Source of the DNA: Odontocerum albicorne
Taxonomy: Eukaryota > Arthropoda > Insecta > Trichoptera > Odontoceridae
Length of the DNA: 64,000 nucleotides
NCBI GenBank assembly: GCA_949825065.1
Contig: OX463839.1
Location: 31,443,540 to 31,507,539 of the forward strand
Direction: 5' to 3'
A model generated the notes under the pieces. That model did not search any database. It was not told the origin of the DNA and was given only the letters and a program-made list of their open reading frames with translations. Made by a program: the position numbers and the translations under genes. Every line of letters starts with the position of its first letter. Position 1 is the first letter of the stretch. Positions 55,036-64,000 of this stretch are shown here, in pieces.

Positions 55036-55257
55036 AAATTAGTCCTGAAACCAACAATCGCTTTAAATGCTTTATACTTCCATTGAACGTTAACCGTAAA
55101 AACTGGACCCGACTCTGTTGAAACCACCACTATTTTTTTTCTATGATATTTGGTGAAATTCAGAACCCAAATGTTAAACGGTTTCTATATTAGTCAATAC
55201 AAAAAAGTTATTCATTCATGTGGTACTGAATTTGTCTTCATTGTTGATGTGAATTTG

Positions 55258-55400
55258 TTGAAGAGCGGGACCAGGCGAAAATATTTTCTTCTGCCGCGTT
55301 CTTTGGAACCTATAGAGTAGGGACAAAACTCGCAGTGTGTCGTCGTACGTATTAGCAATACTACCTCACACATAAAGGTTAAAATTACCCTGTTGATGAA
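55258..55400 (-). mobile_element. SINE-1a body fragment
   Basis: In complement, segments like CGTACGACGACACACTGCGAG match the SINE-1a body with heavy divergence. Confidence 0.4.
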
Positions 55401-57699
55401 CTAAATCAGACTACGACCATATTATTTTTTTATCATCAGGACTTCAATCCAAAATAAAGAAAAAACGAACGTTTGCCCAACTAAGCACATCATACGTCTT
55501 AAAAATGACGAAAAAATATATGAAAGCTAAAAAAGGTATCGTTTTATTTCAGTTGTTACAAAAGAATTGTATAAAATTTTATTGATTTTTTAATTTTTTT
55601 TACAATAATAAAGAATATTTGGTTCATTTTTAAACGTTTAGTACATCACATTGAGCTTCATTAAAACATTTTATTTTATCAAATTTCCTTCGAGTAAATA
55701 ATTATATTTTTTTAAGAAATGAGATTTATGGATTGGGTGACGCACAGTTTATGTGCTTGGATATAAAGTCGTGGAGAAATGTCCTCTCTGCCTATCCCAA
55801 ATTGAACATGGAGTATTATTTTAATAATTAAACTTTTTTTATGTTATTTTTAGTTGAACAAATTTATGTGTTATTTATTACTTTTTTTTTATTTAAATAG
55901 TTTTAAACTCAGTAGTTTCAAATAGCGATCTTTCAAATTTCCATTTATAGATTCCTTTATATCCAATTTTCTTAAAAGCTCCTTCATACGTTTCCTCTGA
56001 TATGGTCATATTTTTCAATTATTCACTTGACGACATTTTTATCGGTGTACGAGTATTATTCAACTACTGAAGTAAATCTCAGATACATTATCATTAATCA
56101 GTAAATATTTTGAATGGCATCTCTATGATAATTGAAGGTTATCTTTTAATTTTGAATAAATTTAATCTGAGCTGTTCCGCAAAGTGTATAATAATTATCA
56201 ATATAAAATTTATTTGTAATAATAATAATTTAATATCGATAGCTTCTTAAACGACAATTCGTGATGAACATCCATAATTTATAGGCATAAATAAAATAGT
56301 GTATTTCAATTGAACAGTAATATTGCCAACCTTTTTCCCGTTTTTTATTAGATTCTAATCTGTCTTGATCTATCTCACAAAATTAATTTGGTATTATTTT
56401 ACAATATATCTTAAATATTTATAAACAAGTTTTCGTTATCTCCTAACGTCAAATTCAAGTCTATGTGATATGTATGAAAAATCAAAGAAATCTGTATTTT
56501 ATAATTTAATAGAAAAAATTTAAACGAATTTTTTTTTTGAACTTCGTCTGTAATTTTACTATAAATTACATTTATTTTCCTTTATATTTAAGAGATTTTG
56601 AATAATATACTCGAATTTTAATAATCGCTGGTGGATTTAACTCCAGCTTACTCGAAATTCATACATGTTTTCAAAAGGATTTTTTTCGCAGTCAAATAAA
56701 GTTCAAGATATGTTATAGCTGCTTGACGCGATTCAAAAATCCCATGCAATTTTCCAAAGTAAAATTTTATGTAATATTGTTTAAGTATGCACTAATATAA
56801 TATTGATTAATTTATTGCATTCACGATCGATGTCAACCTCAAAATAATATCATTTTTTATTCAATGAAATTGACGCTGTCAAAAATATAAATTTCATGAA
56901 ATATAGTATCATGTCTAAAAGGTATGAGCTTTTAAGGAAATTGTATGTCAGAAATGACTATTATTTTGTAAAATAGAATAATTAGCTTATTATTTAACAT
57001 AGATTCTGATCGGTTTCCAATGTATTATGTTCTACTTACTGTAGCAGAGCTTGACAGAATATCAAAATAAATGTGATACCATCTCACCCCCACTCTGGTA
57101 CAGCTTTATATCTTCATATTTTATTGTTATTTACATCATTGCATGATATAAATGTAGAAGATTAAGGATAATTAAAAATATTTCTTATAATATATAGTTT
57201 ATTCACCTCCTCGAAACATTGTGTTATTTCTGCACGCCACCATGCGCGACCTCAATCGAGGCGAGGGTTCATTAATGTGCTCAATTATTTTACTCCTAAG
57301 ATTTCTTTGAAATGCAGTCACTATCACTATAAGACGTTAATTAAAATAAATTTATTTCAAACAAAGCACTTGCTAAACGATTGACTTTGTTGTGCGGCAT
57401 GTGTCGAGAGTTTGGATTCAATTTGGGTCATGTCAACATACTGTATGTTGCCTCTTCGTTGGAATAGCTTAGTACTTAAATTAATTTTGTGTGATCATTT
57501 AAATAAGCTGTTTTATTATTATTATTTTTGGGACATTTTTATTTCCTCTTTTCTCTCAGCCTAGCTTTTTCATGTGGTTTTTATGTTTCAGAGATCAATA
57601 CTAAACATTTACATAGGTTATGTATAGTTAAGGTGTTAACATTGTGTAGGTTTAAAAAACATTTTCATTGATTTACAGAAATGCTTTTATTTTCCACTT
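55401..57699. other. AT-rich, nothing recognised
   Basis: A scrap at 55735-55805 (CLDIKSWRNVLSAYPKL) resembles the family B LINE terminus. TACGAGTA at 56048. Otherwise no support for any gene. Confidence 0.4.
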
Positions 57700-57830
57700 A
57701 ATAACGAACTGTATGGTCCTAATGGTTTCAACGTTTTCATGTTATCATAAGGGGAGCACATACAAGACTTGTGTGAGCTCCTGATGATGAGGTGAAAACC
57801 TTGAAACCAATAGGGACTTACCGTTATATT
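57700..57830. repeat. Hairpin MITE-like inverted repeat
   Basis: GGTTTCAACGTTTTCA at 57724-57739 pairs with TGAAAACCTTGAAACC at 57793-57808. The inner part GAGCACATACAAG/CTTGTGTGAGCTC pairs too, and the flanks TAACGAAC/CCGTTA extend it. About 130 bp overall. Confidence 0.65.
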
Positions 57831-58043
57831 TAGTAGAAGAAACAGTGTTTTCCTAAATCAATTAAAATTTACACAGGTTTTCGCAGTGTGCGATTTATAT
57901 AAGAGGTCGTTATTTTATCGAGTATAAATATAAAGAAAACATAACCTTGTCAAATATTCAGCTTCATCAAGTTGGTAAAAAAATTAAATTGTTCATGATC
58001 CACAAATCAACAAAAATATACACAATATTATTATATATTTTTA

Positions 58044-58392
58044 GATTTTGTGTACCTGAAAAGGGAGACGCAATAAATCTCGATCGATATCCAAATTCAC
58101 GCCAATTCTTGTTTTCCATGGGTATCGATTAACTTATGTCGCCTAGTAATTTTACGTAGCTTTACAGACACTCTTTTACTATATTAATTATAGGTACTCA
58201 AGTCATCGATTTGTTTTTACTATGGGGCAAAACCTTTGTAAGATTTCGAGGAAAAAAATTTTTTGTTTTTTTTTTCAAACGTCCCTCAGGTGCAGTGTTT
58301 GTTATTACTGCGAATAATTTCCAGTCTTCAAAGAATTTATTGTTCAATCTTCAAATTGATACCTGCGATAAAAATGTTATTCCACTATCTTA
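58044..58392 (+). other. Exon-like segments, unidentified
   Basis: Three open pieces with plausible acceptors: after TATATTTTTAG at 58043, FCVPEKGDAINLDRYPNSRQ; after AATTATAG at about 58192, TQVIDLFLLWGKTF with a GTAAGA donor; and after CGTCCCTCAG near 58288, AVFVITANNFQSSKNLLFNL to a stop at 58392. They are suggestive of the last exons of a gene, but I cannot name a family and the phases do not all agree. Confidence 0.25.
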
Positions 58393-59269
58393 AGCGTGTA
58401 TCGCTTAGCTTCAAAATATACAGTATTTCTCGTGGAATGTTATCAGCAACTGTGATTTAACGTTTGTACATCTTCTATCAATAGGTATAGATAATGCAAA
58501 CATGTTTAACCTTTACATATTTTATGGTAGATTAGTTGTGATCTCTAACAAATATCAATTAGCATATTAGCGAATCACAAATACAATATTATTTTTTTAA
58601 CGTTTTAAATAGGTGTGTTATATTTTAGTATGATATTATTAAACACATTATTATGCAAGAAATATTTTTACGGTGTACATTTTATCTACAAATATGCATA
58701 CACATTTTGGATATTATTTTGAACCTCAACTAGGAAAAATATACTCGTATCTATCATAAATGTCAACTTAAGTACGACTGATCTTGCTAAAATAAAAACA
58801 AGTTTTACGATATGAACATTCTCTTAAAACTATAAAAACCAACTAATGTTAGTCTTTGACAAAAAATATCAAATGAAAAAAAGACAAAAAACTAATACGT
58901 TTATTTTTTTTATAAAATAGGAAAATATCTCTTTTTCAGTTGCGGCAGTGATTTTCTATATAAACTTTTTCTTAATCTTTATTATCAATTATTTCTTCAA
59001 ATAAATATAAATTTTGGGTAATTAAAGGGTCTATGACGTACGAGTATATATGAATAATGTATCTACCGTGTATAAAACGTCAATAATTACTGTTTATATG
59101 TAAATATGTTTTTTTGTAAAGATGTTATGTGTTTTTTTATGAAATAATGATAGCATGAACTAATAATAATTGTATTTCGAAAGCAAATCGCGGTTTTGTG
59201 TGTCGAGGTTATTAAATTAAAGTTATATAAATATTGCTTTATATAATTCTGTGTTTTAATAATTGCACT
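58393..59269. other. AT-rich, nothing recognised
   Basis: TACTCGTA at 58742 and TACGAGTA at 59039; no other feature. Confidence 0.45.
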
Positions 59270-59660
59270 AAAACATCAAGATCTGCTAAAATGATGGTTC
59301 ACATCAGCGTATTAGTGCCAACATTGCTGTATGGGAGTGAATCGTGGAAGTAAAATGAATAAAAGAAGCCAAATAAATGCAGTGGGAATGTGTCCACTGA
59401 TAAAAATATATGGTGTGAGAATGTATTCAAAGAAGAAATCCAATTATTAAAGATGATTGTGGGGTAAAACCTAATGTTTTAAGTAGGGTAAAAAAGAGCT
59501 AATTGAAATGGTTTGGACATGTTTAACGAATAGGTGACTAAACAATTACTAGGTAAATTTAAAATGCAAGAATGCAACCATAAGTGGAAGTCGTGGTAGA
59601 GGACAGTTTAGAAAAGTATGATTGGATCAAGAGAATGAAATTTTGAGAGAAGGGAAGGTA
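59270..59660 (+). mobile_element. LINE 3' part (family B)
   Basis: With frameshifts it reads VPTLLYGSESWK, then RANWNGLDMFNE-like and a GRGR segment; DNA landmarks GAAATGGTTTGGACATGTTT, AAGTATGATTGGATCAAGAG and TTTTGAGAGAAGGGAA match other family B copies. Confidence 0.65.
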
Positions 59661-59707
59661 AGGAATAAAAAGAAACATAAGGAGCGGTATGAACGAGTAT
59701 TAATGTT

Positions 59708-59916
59708 GAATTCTCTCAATTTTTTCAGCATCTTGGTTGACTGGTTGATATTTTGCTTTTGGTGCACTGCTATTATATTTTCCTTGTACATTTGTAGATG
59801 TAGAAAAAAAGTATGCTAGAGAGAACATTATATTCCAGACCTAGTCAAATTATTTGGCTGAATAATCTAAATATAAGAATAGGCTGTCAAATAAAAGACA
59901 ATTTTTTTATAGACAT
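59708..59916 (+). repeat. Arm 2 of the 209 bp inverted duplication (partner 1648-1856)
   Basis: Nearly identical to the minus strand of 1648-1856. After TCTCAATTTTTTCAG an open frame gives ILVDWLIFCFWCTAIIFSLY ICRCRKKVC-stop: a hydrophobic stretch followed by basic residues, like a membrane anchor. Downstream another frame stays open (MLERTLYSRPS...IIWLNNLN). Open frames in both copies and a splice-acceptor-like start make an exon origin possible, but the family is unknown. Confidence 0.85.
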
Positions 59917-60552
59917 CCAAGTGTTCATCCAGTGCCCCTTTAGACAAAACGAGGTATATTTTATCATCATACGGATTTCTCCTGTTGACATAATGAGGGT
60001 CTGTGTTATATATTTTTTATTCATATGGATGACTACTAGGGAGGATTCTTCTCATAGTTCTAGACCGTGCCGAGAATATATCCACTGCGTCACTCAATTG
60101 GTTCATCTCTAAACTACGCGTCACTGAGTGTTGCTCGTAGAATAAAGGATGATTTGCTCACGCTCATAGAATAAAATATGATTTCGTGTACAATTAAATT
60201 TACGAATATATTGCAGGACTTTTAATATGAATAATGCGATGGACTCTTGTTTCGAGGCTTCTATAATTGCTTACCGTCTAAAGTTCGATATGGTGGGCAT
60301 ATTTTATTGTAGATAATCACCCTCTGTTCTATTCAATAAATATCTCAGGAACGTTTTTGACATCTTTGTCAATATGTCTCAAGTTGTCTAACATTATCGG
60401 TTTATTCACATTTTTCAATTTTTTGACAAAAAAACACTTTAAACTCTGATTACTTTTTCTTTCTTCCCTTTTGTAATTGGCATAAATCATCCCAGTATAT
60501 GATCTTACACAATTTCAAAAGAGCTGTTCGTATATTATGAAGATATTTTAAT

Positions 60553-60640
60553 ATATGATATGTATGTATGTATGTATGTACGTATGTATGTATGTATGTT
60601 TGTATGTATGTAAGTATGTATGTATGTATTTATGTATATA
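60553..60640. repeat. GTAT microsatellite
   Basis: Irregular (GTAT)n with single-base interruptions, followed directly by TACTCGTA at 60639-60646. Confidence 0.9.
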
Positions 60641-60839
60641 CTCGTATTTCCGGTACTCTACTTAGTTAATCTGTCATTAGCTCAATTTCCCACTCTGATT
60701 TTTAGTTGTGACACAATTGTGCCGTTATCGCGCAGTTGTAATGAAATGTAGGTGATTCAAACAATATCACATATAACACACTTTTCTTTGTACTTTTTTC
60801 ATATCTTCCTTCTTATACAAAATGTTGCGTCAGTCCTGC

Positions 60840-61340
60840 GGCAAAATGATTTTTTTACATACATACCGACACACCCTATCCTTGTTGGAGAAGGCATAGA
60901 AGACAGATCGTCAAACTTTCCTATCACAACGCACTTCCTTCGCCTCCTCCGCATTCATATATATTCTCATACAATTCCTTCTCGTTCTTACTATTTATCT
61001 TTCTTTCTTTCGAAATTTCATTCGCTTGGTCCAAACATACTTTTCTCGGTCATCCTCTATCACGACTCCCACTTGTGCTTGCAGTAAAAATTTGTTTTCG
61101 TCTTTCGTCACCCATCCGTTCAACGTGTCCAAACCAACGGGCTGTTTTTCATCCTATTTAACACATAAGTATTGAGCTCACATTCATCCTTAATTATTAC
61201 ATTTCATATTCTGTAACACATCGACACACCACGTATTATTCTCAATACACGCATTTCCGCCACATTAACTCGGCTTTTTTCATTCATTTTCCACGTCCGC
61301 GTTTCACTCCTAAACATAAATGTTAACACAAATATGCTAT
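60840..61340 (-). mobile_element. LINE 3' part (family B)
   Basis: On the plus strand ACATACATACCGACACACCC and CTTGTTGGAGAAGGCATAGA (complement of the family B terminus) run on to GTCATCCTCTATCACGACTC, GTTCAACGTGTCCAAACCAA and ACGCATTTCCGCCACATTAA. Longest minus-strand family B copy. Confidence 0.65.
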
Positions 61341-61558
61341 AGTGAACCATTATTTTAGCAGATCTTGATATTGTTTGATTTGGATATACTCGTATGTCTT
61401 TTAGTACTCAATTGACTTTGTTTCGTATTTCGACTCGCTGTTTATCATTTCGTTCAACGTTTCTATCGTCTGAGTACAAGTACCTTAGTCATGATTTTTT
61501 CTAATGTATAATAAAATAGCAGATGTTTGCTAAAAGAGAGATAGATGCATGAATATAA

Positions 61559-62014
61559 GAAATTAGAGAGATATGGGCTCATAATAAATCATTTGATTTT
61601 TGCCATGTTTATAAGGGATCAGACAATATTGAAAGTTTGGGTTTTCTGTATTTGATCAATCAGAGTTCAAATAAAGTCTTTAAATTAATATTGTTTCTTT
61701 TCCACATATCAACGATCAAACCGAATAGGTGCGTGCCACCAGGAAAGCATCAGATTGGCGAGAAACAGAGTGTGACATTTCCATGTTTCATGAGGTATAA
61801 TTTGACAGATAACACGCGCATGAATCTGGAGTCGCGTGTCACAATGGATGGAGCTCATAATCCATTAGAATACAATAAACTATTTTCTGATAATAAATCT
61901 AAATTTCCGTTCCGCTATGGCAATTATCTGAAACTTTCTCTGAAAACACCCGTTTATGTTGCACCAATTTTCAGAAAGTGCCAGAAAAATAATATACTAT
62001 ATGTAATTGAATAA
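61559..62014 (+). other. Unrecognised 151-codon open frame
   Basis: Open from 61559 to TAA 62012-62014 without an early ATG, so it is a fragment of a larger coding sequence or an exon. It reads EIREIWAHNKSFDFCHVYKG, a hydrophobic part FLYLINQSSNKVFKLILFLF, then CVPPGKHQIGEKQSVTFPCF, NLTDNTRMNLESRV, DNKSKFPFRYGNYLKLSL and ends VAPIFRKCQKNNILYVIE. The middle is well mixed in composition, unlike chance frames here. Flanked on both sides by family B LINE pieces. I do not recognise it; host exon, domesticated element or inserted foreign gene are all open. Confidence 0.45.
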
Positions 62015-62049
62015 TTGTCAAAGAAAAGTATATGGGTCACTAAATATAT

Positions 62050-62455
62050 ATATTGGATTCAAACAGTGTCAAAATCTGCTAATGTGATTCAGAGTGTTAT
62101 TTTAGTACCAACTTCAATGTATGGAAGTGGATGGGCGTGGAAATATATTAAAAACTGTTGAATAAGTGTTGTATATCATAAATACTTTCACTAAGAATAT
62201 ATGAGTGATAATAATTTATATAATACATAATGAAGTAACTAAGGATAAATGTGGTTTGTGAATCTAAAACGAATAAATGAAAAAAGCCTAACAAAACAAA
62301 CATACGGTTCAAATGTGAGTGGAAGGCGTAGTCGAGAAAGATCAAGAAAAGTATGGCATTGTGGTTGAAAAAGTCAGAGAAATCGAAAGAAATAAATGTG
62401 TTCTCACTGTCTACCCGGAGAGAGAAACAGCGTGATGAAATGTACGAGTATAGAT
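62050..62455 (+). mobile_element. LINE 3' end (family B)
   Basis: TTCAAACAGTGTCAAAATCT, GTACCAACTTCAATGTATGG, AAACGAATAAATGAAAAAAG, CAAATGTGAGTGGAAGGCGT and CACTGTCTACCCGGAGAGAG then GCGTGATGAAATGTA: the family B order with its terminus. TACGAGTA at 62443-62450 interrupts the tail. Confidence 0.7.
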
Positions 62456-63054
62456 GTCAAATCCAAAAAAAATTGTTTTAAGATTAACATATTCAAAATT
62501 GTATGAAGACTTTCTTGGTACAAATCAAATGATTATGATTTACCTGTGATTAATTTAGGATTCATTTTATAAAAACTATTGGATAAAAAGTACAAATTAT
62601 GATTTTTGCTTTCCTTTAACCTAGAATGGGCCATACAATAGCAGTAAAACGAAGGTAAAATTGAAAATATTACACAGATCGTGAAGCTATTACGAAGTAA
62701 GGTTGATGACTGGAGTATGTATAGTATGTACTCATGTTATCTATCATAATTTATGACAACGACGACAGCGCGTAGGTGGAGTTTTTAACTGCTAAGGTTT
62801 AGGCCAATGGCATCTCACACCGCGCCAAGGTACCCTTGGCCCCTGAAATAGATCACGCCGGCATCGCAACGTGACCTGTCCGGTTGCCAATGGTAGCCAA
62901 TGGCGACCCAGGAACGTGGAACTGACCTGAACTAATAATCATTTTGCTCTCATCTCGTTTGACACTATAGTTTATTGACATCTATATTTTTTGTGCTGGT
63001 AATATCAATGATTAACCTACTTGCTGAACAATCTTATTTATTTATTTAGCACTT
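62456..63054. other. No gene recognised; small GC-rich patch
   Basis: 62790-62930 is GC-richer with repeated GCCAATGG motifs (62799, 62886, 62894). No ORF. Possibly regulatory, unsupported. Confidence 0.35.
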
Positions 63055-63112
63055 CGTTGTAAAACAATCTGGCGGGCTCATTTTCAGACGGCAATCTCTT
63101 CCAATCAACAAG
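63055..63112 (-). mobile_element. SINE-1b tail fragment
   Basis: CTGGCGGGCTCATTTTCAGA then GGCAATCTCTTCCAATCAAC is the complement of the SINE-1b tail. Confidence 0.55.
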
Positions 63113-63429
63113 ACAAAAGTAAATAAAGGAAGTTATATGGTCGCAAAAAAATATTCAAGTATATGGTATATTCACCTGTGCAAAATTCATGAACAATATA
63201 CCAATGATATACGTAGCAAAAAGGAAAAGAGAAATCATCAGTCAAAGGAAAAAGGAAGGGACGGTGGAGAGGAAAGAAAAGTAAGGAGAGAGACAAGTCA
63301 TGTAACTGAGTTGAAAGTCTTGTGATTTAGAGTTCTATTTAATTTTCGTTAGTTTTTCTGAATTTTCCTATTTGCATTCAATAATCTCTTAGAGCGCGTA
63401 ACAAAAAATAACATTTTAGGAAATCTAAT

Positions 63430-63715
63430 GATTAATCAACATCATCATCAGCCAGGCTGGCTCCAGTGTTGGATTTAGGCTTTCCCTCTCCTCCTCTAGT
63501 TCCTGTTATGAACACATTGCTTCCAGTTGCGCCTAGCTTTTCTTTCGGTGTCATTCGACCATCTTACTAGGGGTCTTCCCACACTTTTTTCCTGCCCTTG
63601 GTCCCCACTCCAGTACTCACTGGATCCACCTACCATCGGTACATCTGGCGATGTGCCTTGTCCAGTTTCACCCCTGATTGGGAACCGTCAATGCGACATT
63701 TACGATTTTAGTCTA
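63430..63715 (-). mobile_element. RTE-like LINE 3' end (family A)
   Basis: Begins on the plus strand with ATCAACATCATCATCAGCCA, the complement of the trinucleotide tail, then GGGGTCTTCCCACACTTTTT (GKSVGRPL-type coding) and CACCTACCATCGGTACATCT. Matches 13510-13815 in reverse. Confidence 0.75.
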
Positions 63716-64000
63716 CTGCCTTATCCATTTATTCGTCTTCCAATCTCATAATGAGAGATTCAGCATACTTCTCTCCATAACCGTCTGTGTCACCCTGAAC
63801 TTATGTAGAGACTTTGTGAATGTTACCGTTTCAAGGTCATATGCAGTACTGGGAGGGCACATTAATCTAATAGACCTTTCTTAAGGTATCTATGGTACTT
63901 ACGAGACTTTTAAATGAAGGATAGCTTACCAAATGCAGTTCAGACTTAACCACGTTTTCTCTGTTTCAGCATCTTGGTTCTCTTTCTCAAGCATTACGGT
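63716..64000. other. Probable LINE-derived end segment
   Basis: CACCCTGAACTTATGTAGAG and CAAGGTCATATGCAGTACTG resemble complemented LINE coding sequence, but this is not certain. The last 50 bases contain TTTCTCTGTTTCAG followed by CATCTTGGTT, the same dozen bases found in the 59.7 kb arm. Confidence 0.3.

Noticed and set aside
60553..60640. GTAT microsatellite as the tail of a LINE family B copy
   Set aside because: The adjacent family B copy is on the minus strand and has its own short tail at about 60855; no plus-strand LINE terminus precedes the microsatellite.
1..64000. A defence system, biosynthetic cluster or other multi-gene system
   Set aside because: Apart from RagC, all recognisable coding sequence is transposase or LINE reverse transcriptase; gene density and splicing are eukaryotic.

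Overview
This is AT-rich, repeat-laden insect nuclear DNA. There are no operons, no bacterial-type gene packing and almost no host coding sequence. The one secure host gene is the 3' end of RagC (Ras-related GTP-binding protein C/D): two spliced coding exons at 383-531 and 3061-3275, plus strand, joined by a phase-1 intron. The transposable element (TE) content (mariner clades, piggyBac, DD41D element, Tigger, RTE-like LINE 3' ends, tRNA-headed SINEs ending in a 'caataagcccgccagg'-like tail) fits an insect, perhaps Lepidoptera or a near relative. The order-level guess is inference only.

Layout. 1-3.8 kb: RagC 3' end, whose intron holds a 6 x 125 bp tandem array, one arm of an inverted duplication, and a fused mariner/Tigger relic. 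4-9.4 kb: LINE fragments, a complete but dead DD41D (rosa-like) element and a complete but dead Tigger element. 12-16 kb: SINE cluster, LINE ends and two GC-rich islands, one with a long imperfect palindrome. 17-28.8 kb: a mariner relic, many LINE and SINE pieces, hAT-like elements and a 138 bp palindrome. 31.2-32.5 kb: a full-length mariner with an uninterrupted transposase. 32.6-33.3 kb: a relic sharing coding and non-coding sequence with the 17 kb relic. 34.3-35.5 kb: a cecropia/SETMAR-type mariner with two lesions. 41-43 kb: a decayed mariner and a 495 bp deletion derivative with perfect inverted ends. 44.3-46.9 kb: a piggyBac-like element with TTAA ends and two frameshifts, next to a SINE body. 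47-64 kb: LINE 3' ends, SINEs, long AT-rich stretches, a few unproven exon-like segments, the second arm of the inverted duplication and an unrecognised 151-codon ORF near 61.6-62.0 kb.

The most interesting signal is not a gene. The 8-mer TACGAGTA or its complement TACTCGTA occurs 31 times outside coding sequence, when roughly two to three would be expected at this composition. TA-CGAG-TA is the form expected for excision scars of a Minos-type Tc1/mariner element (target TA duplicated, four terminal bases left behind). No such element is still recognisable here. If the reading is right, the window records a large wave of insertion followed by near-complete excision.

No rRNA, credible functional tRNA, CRISPR array or operon was seen.
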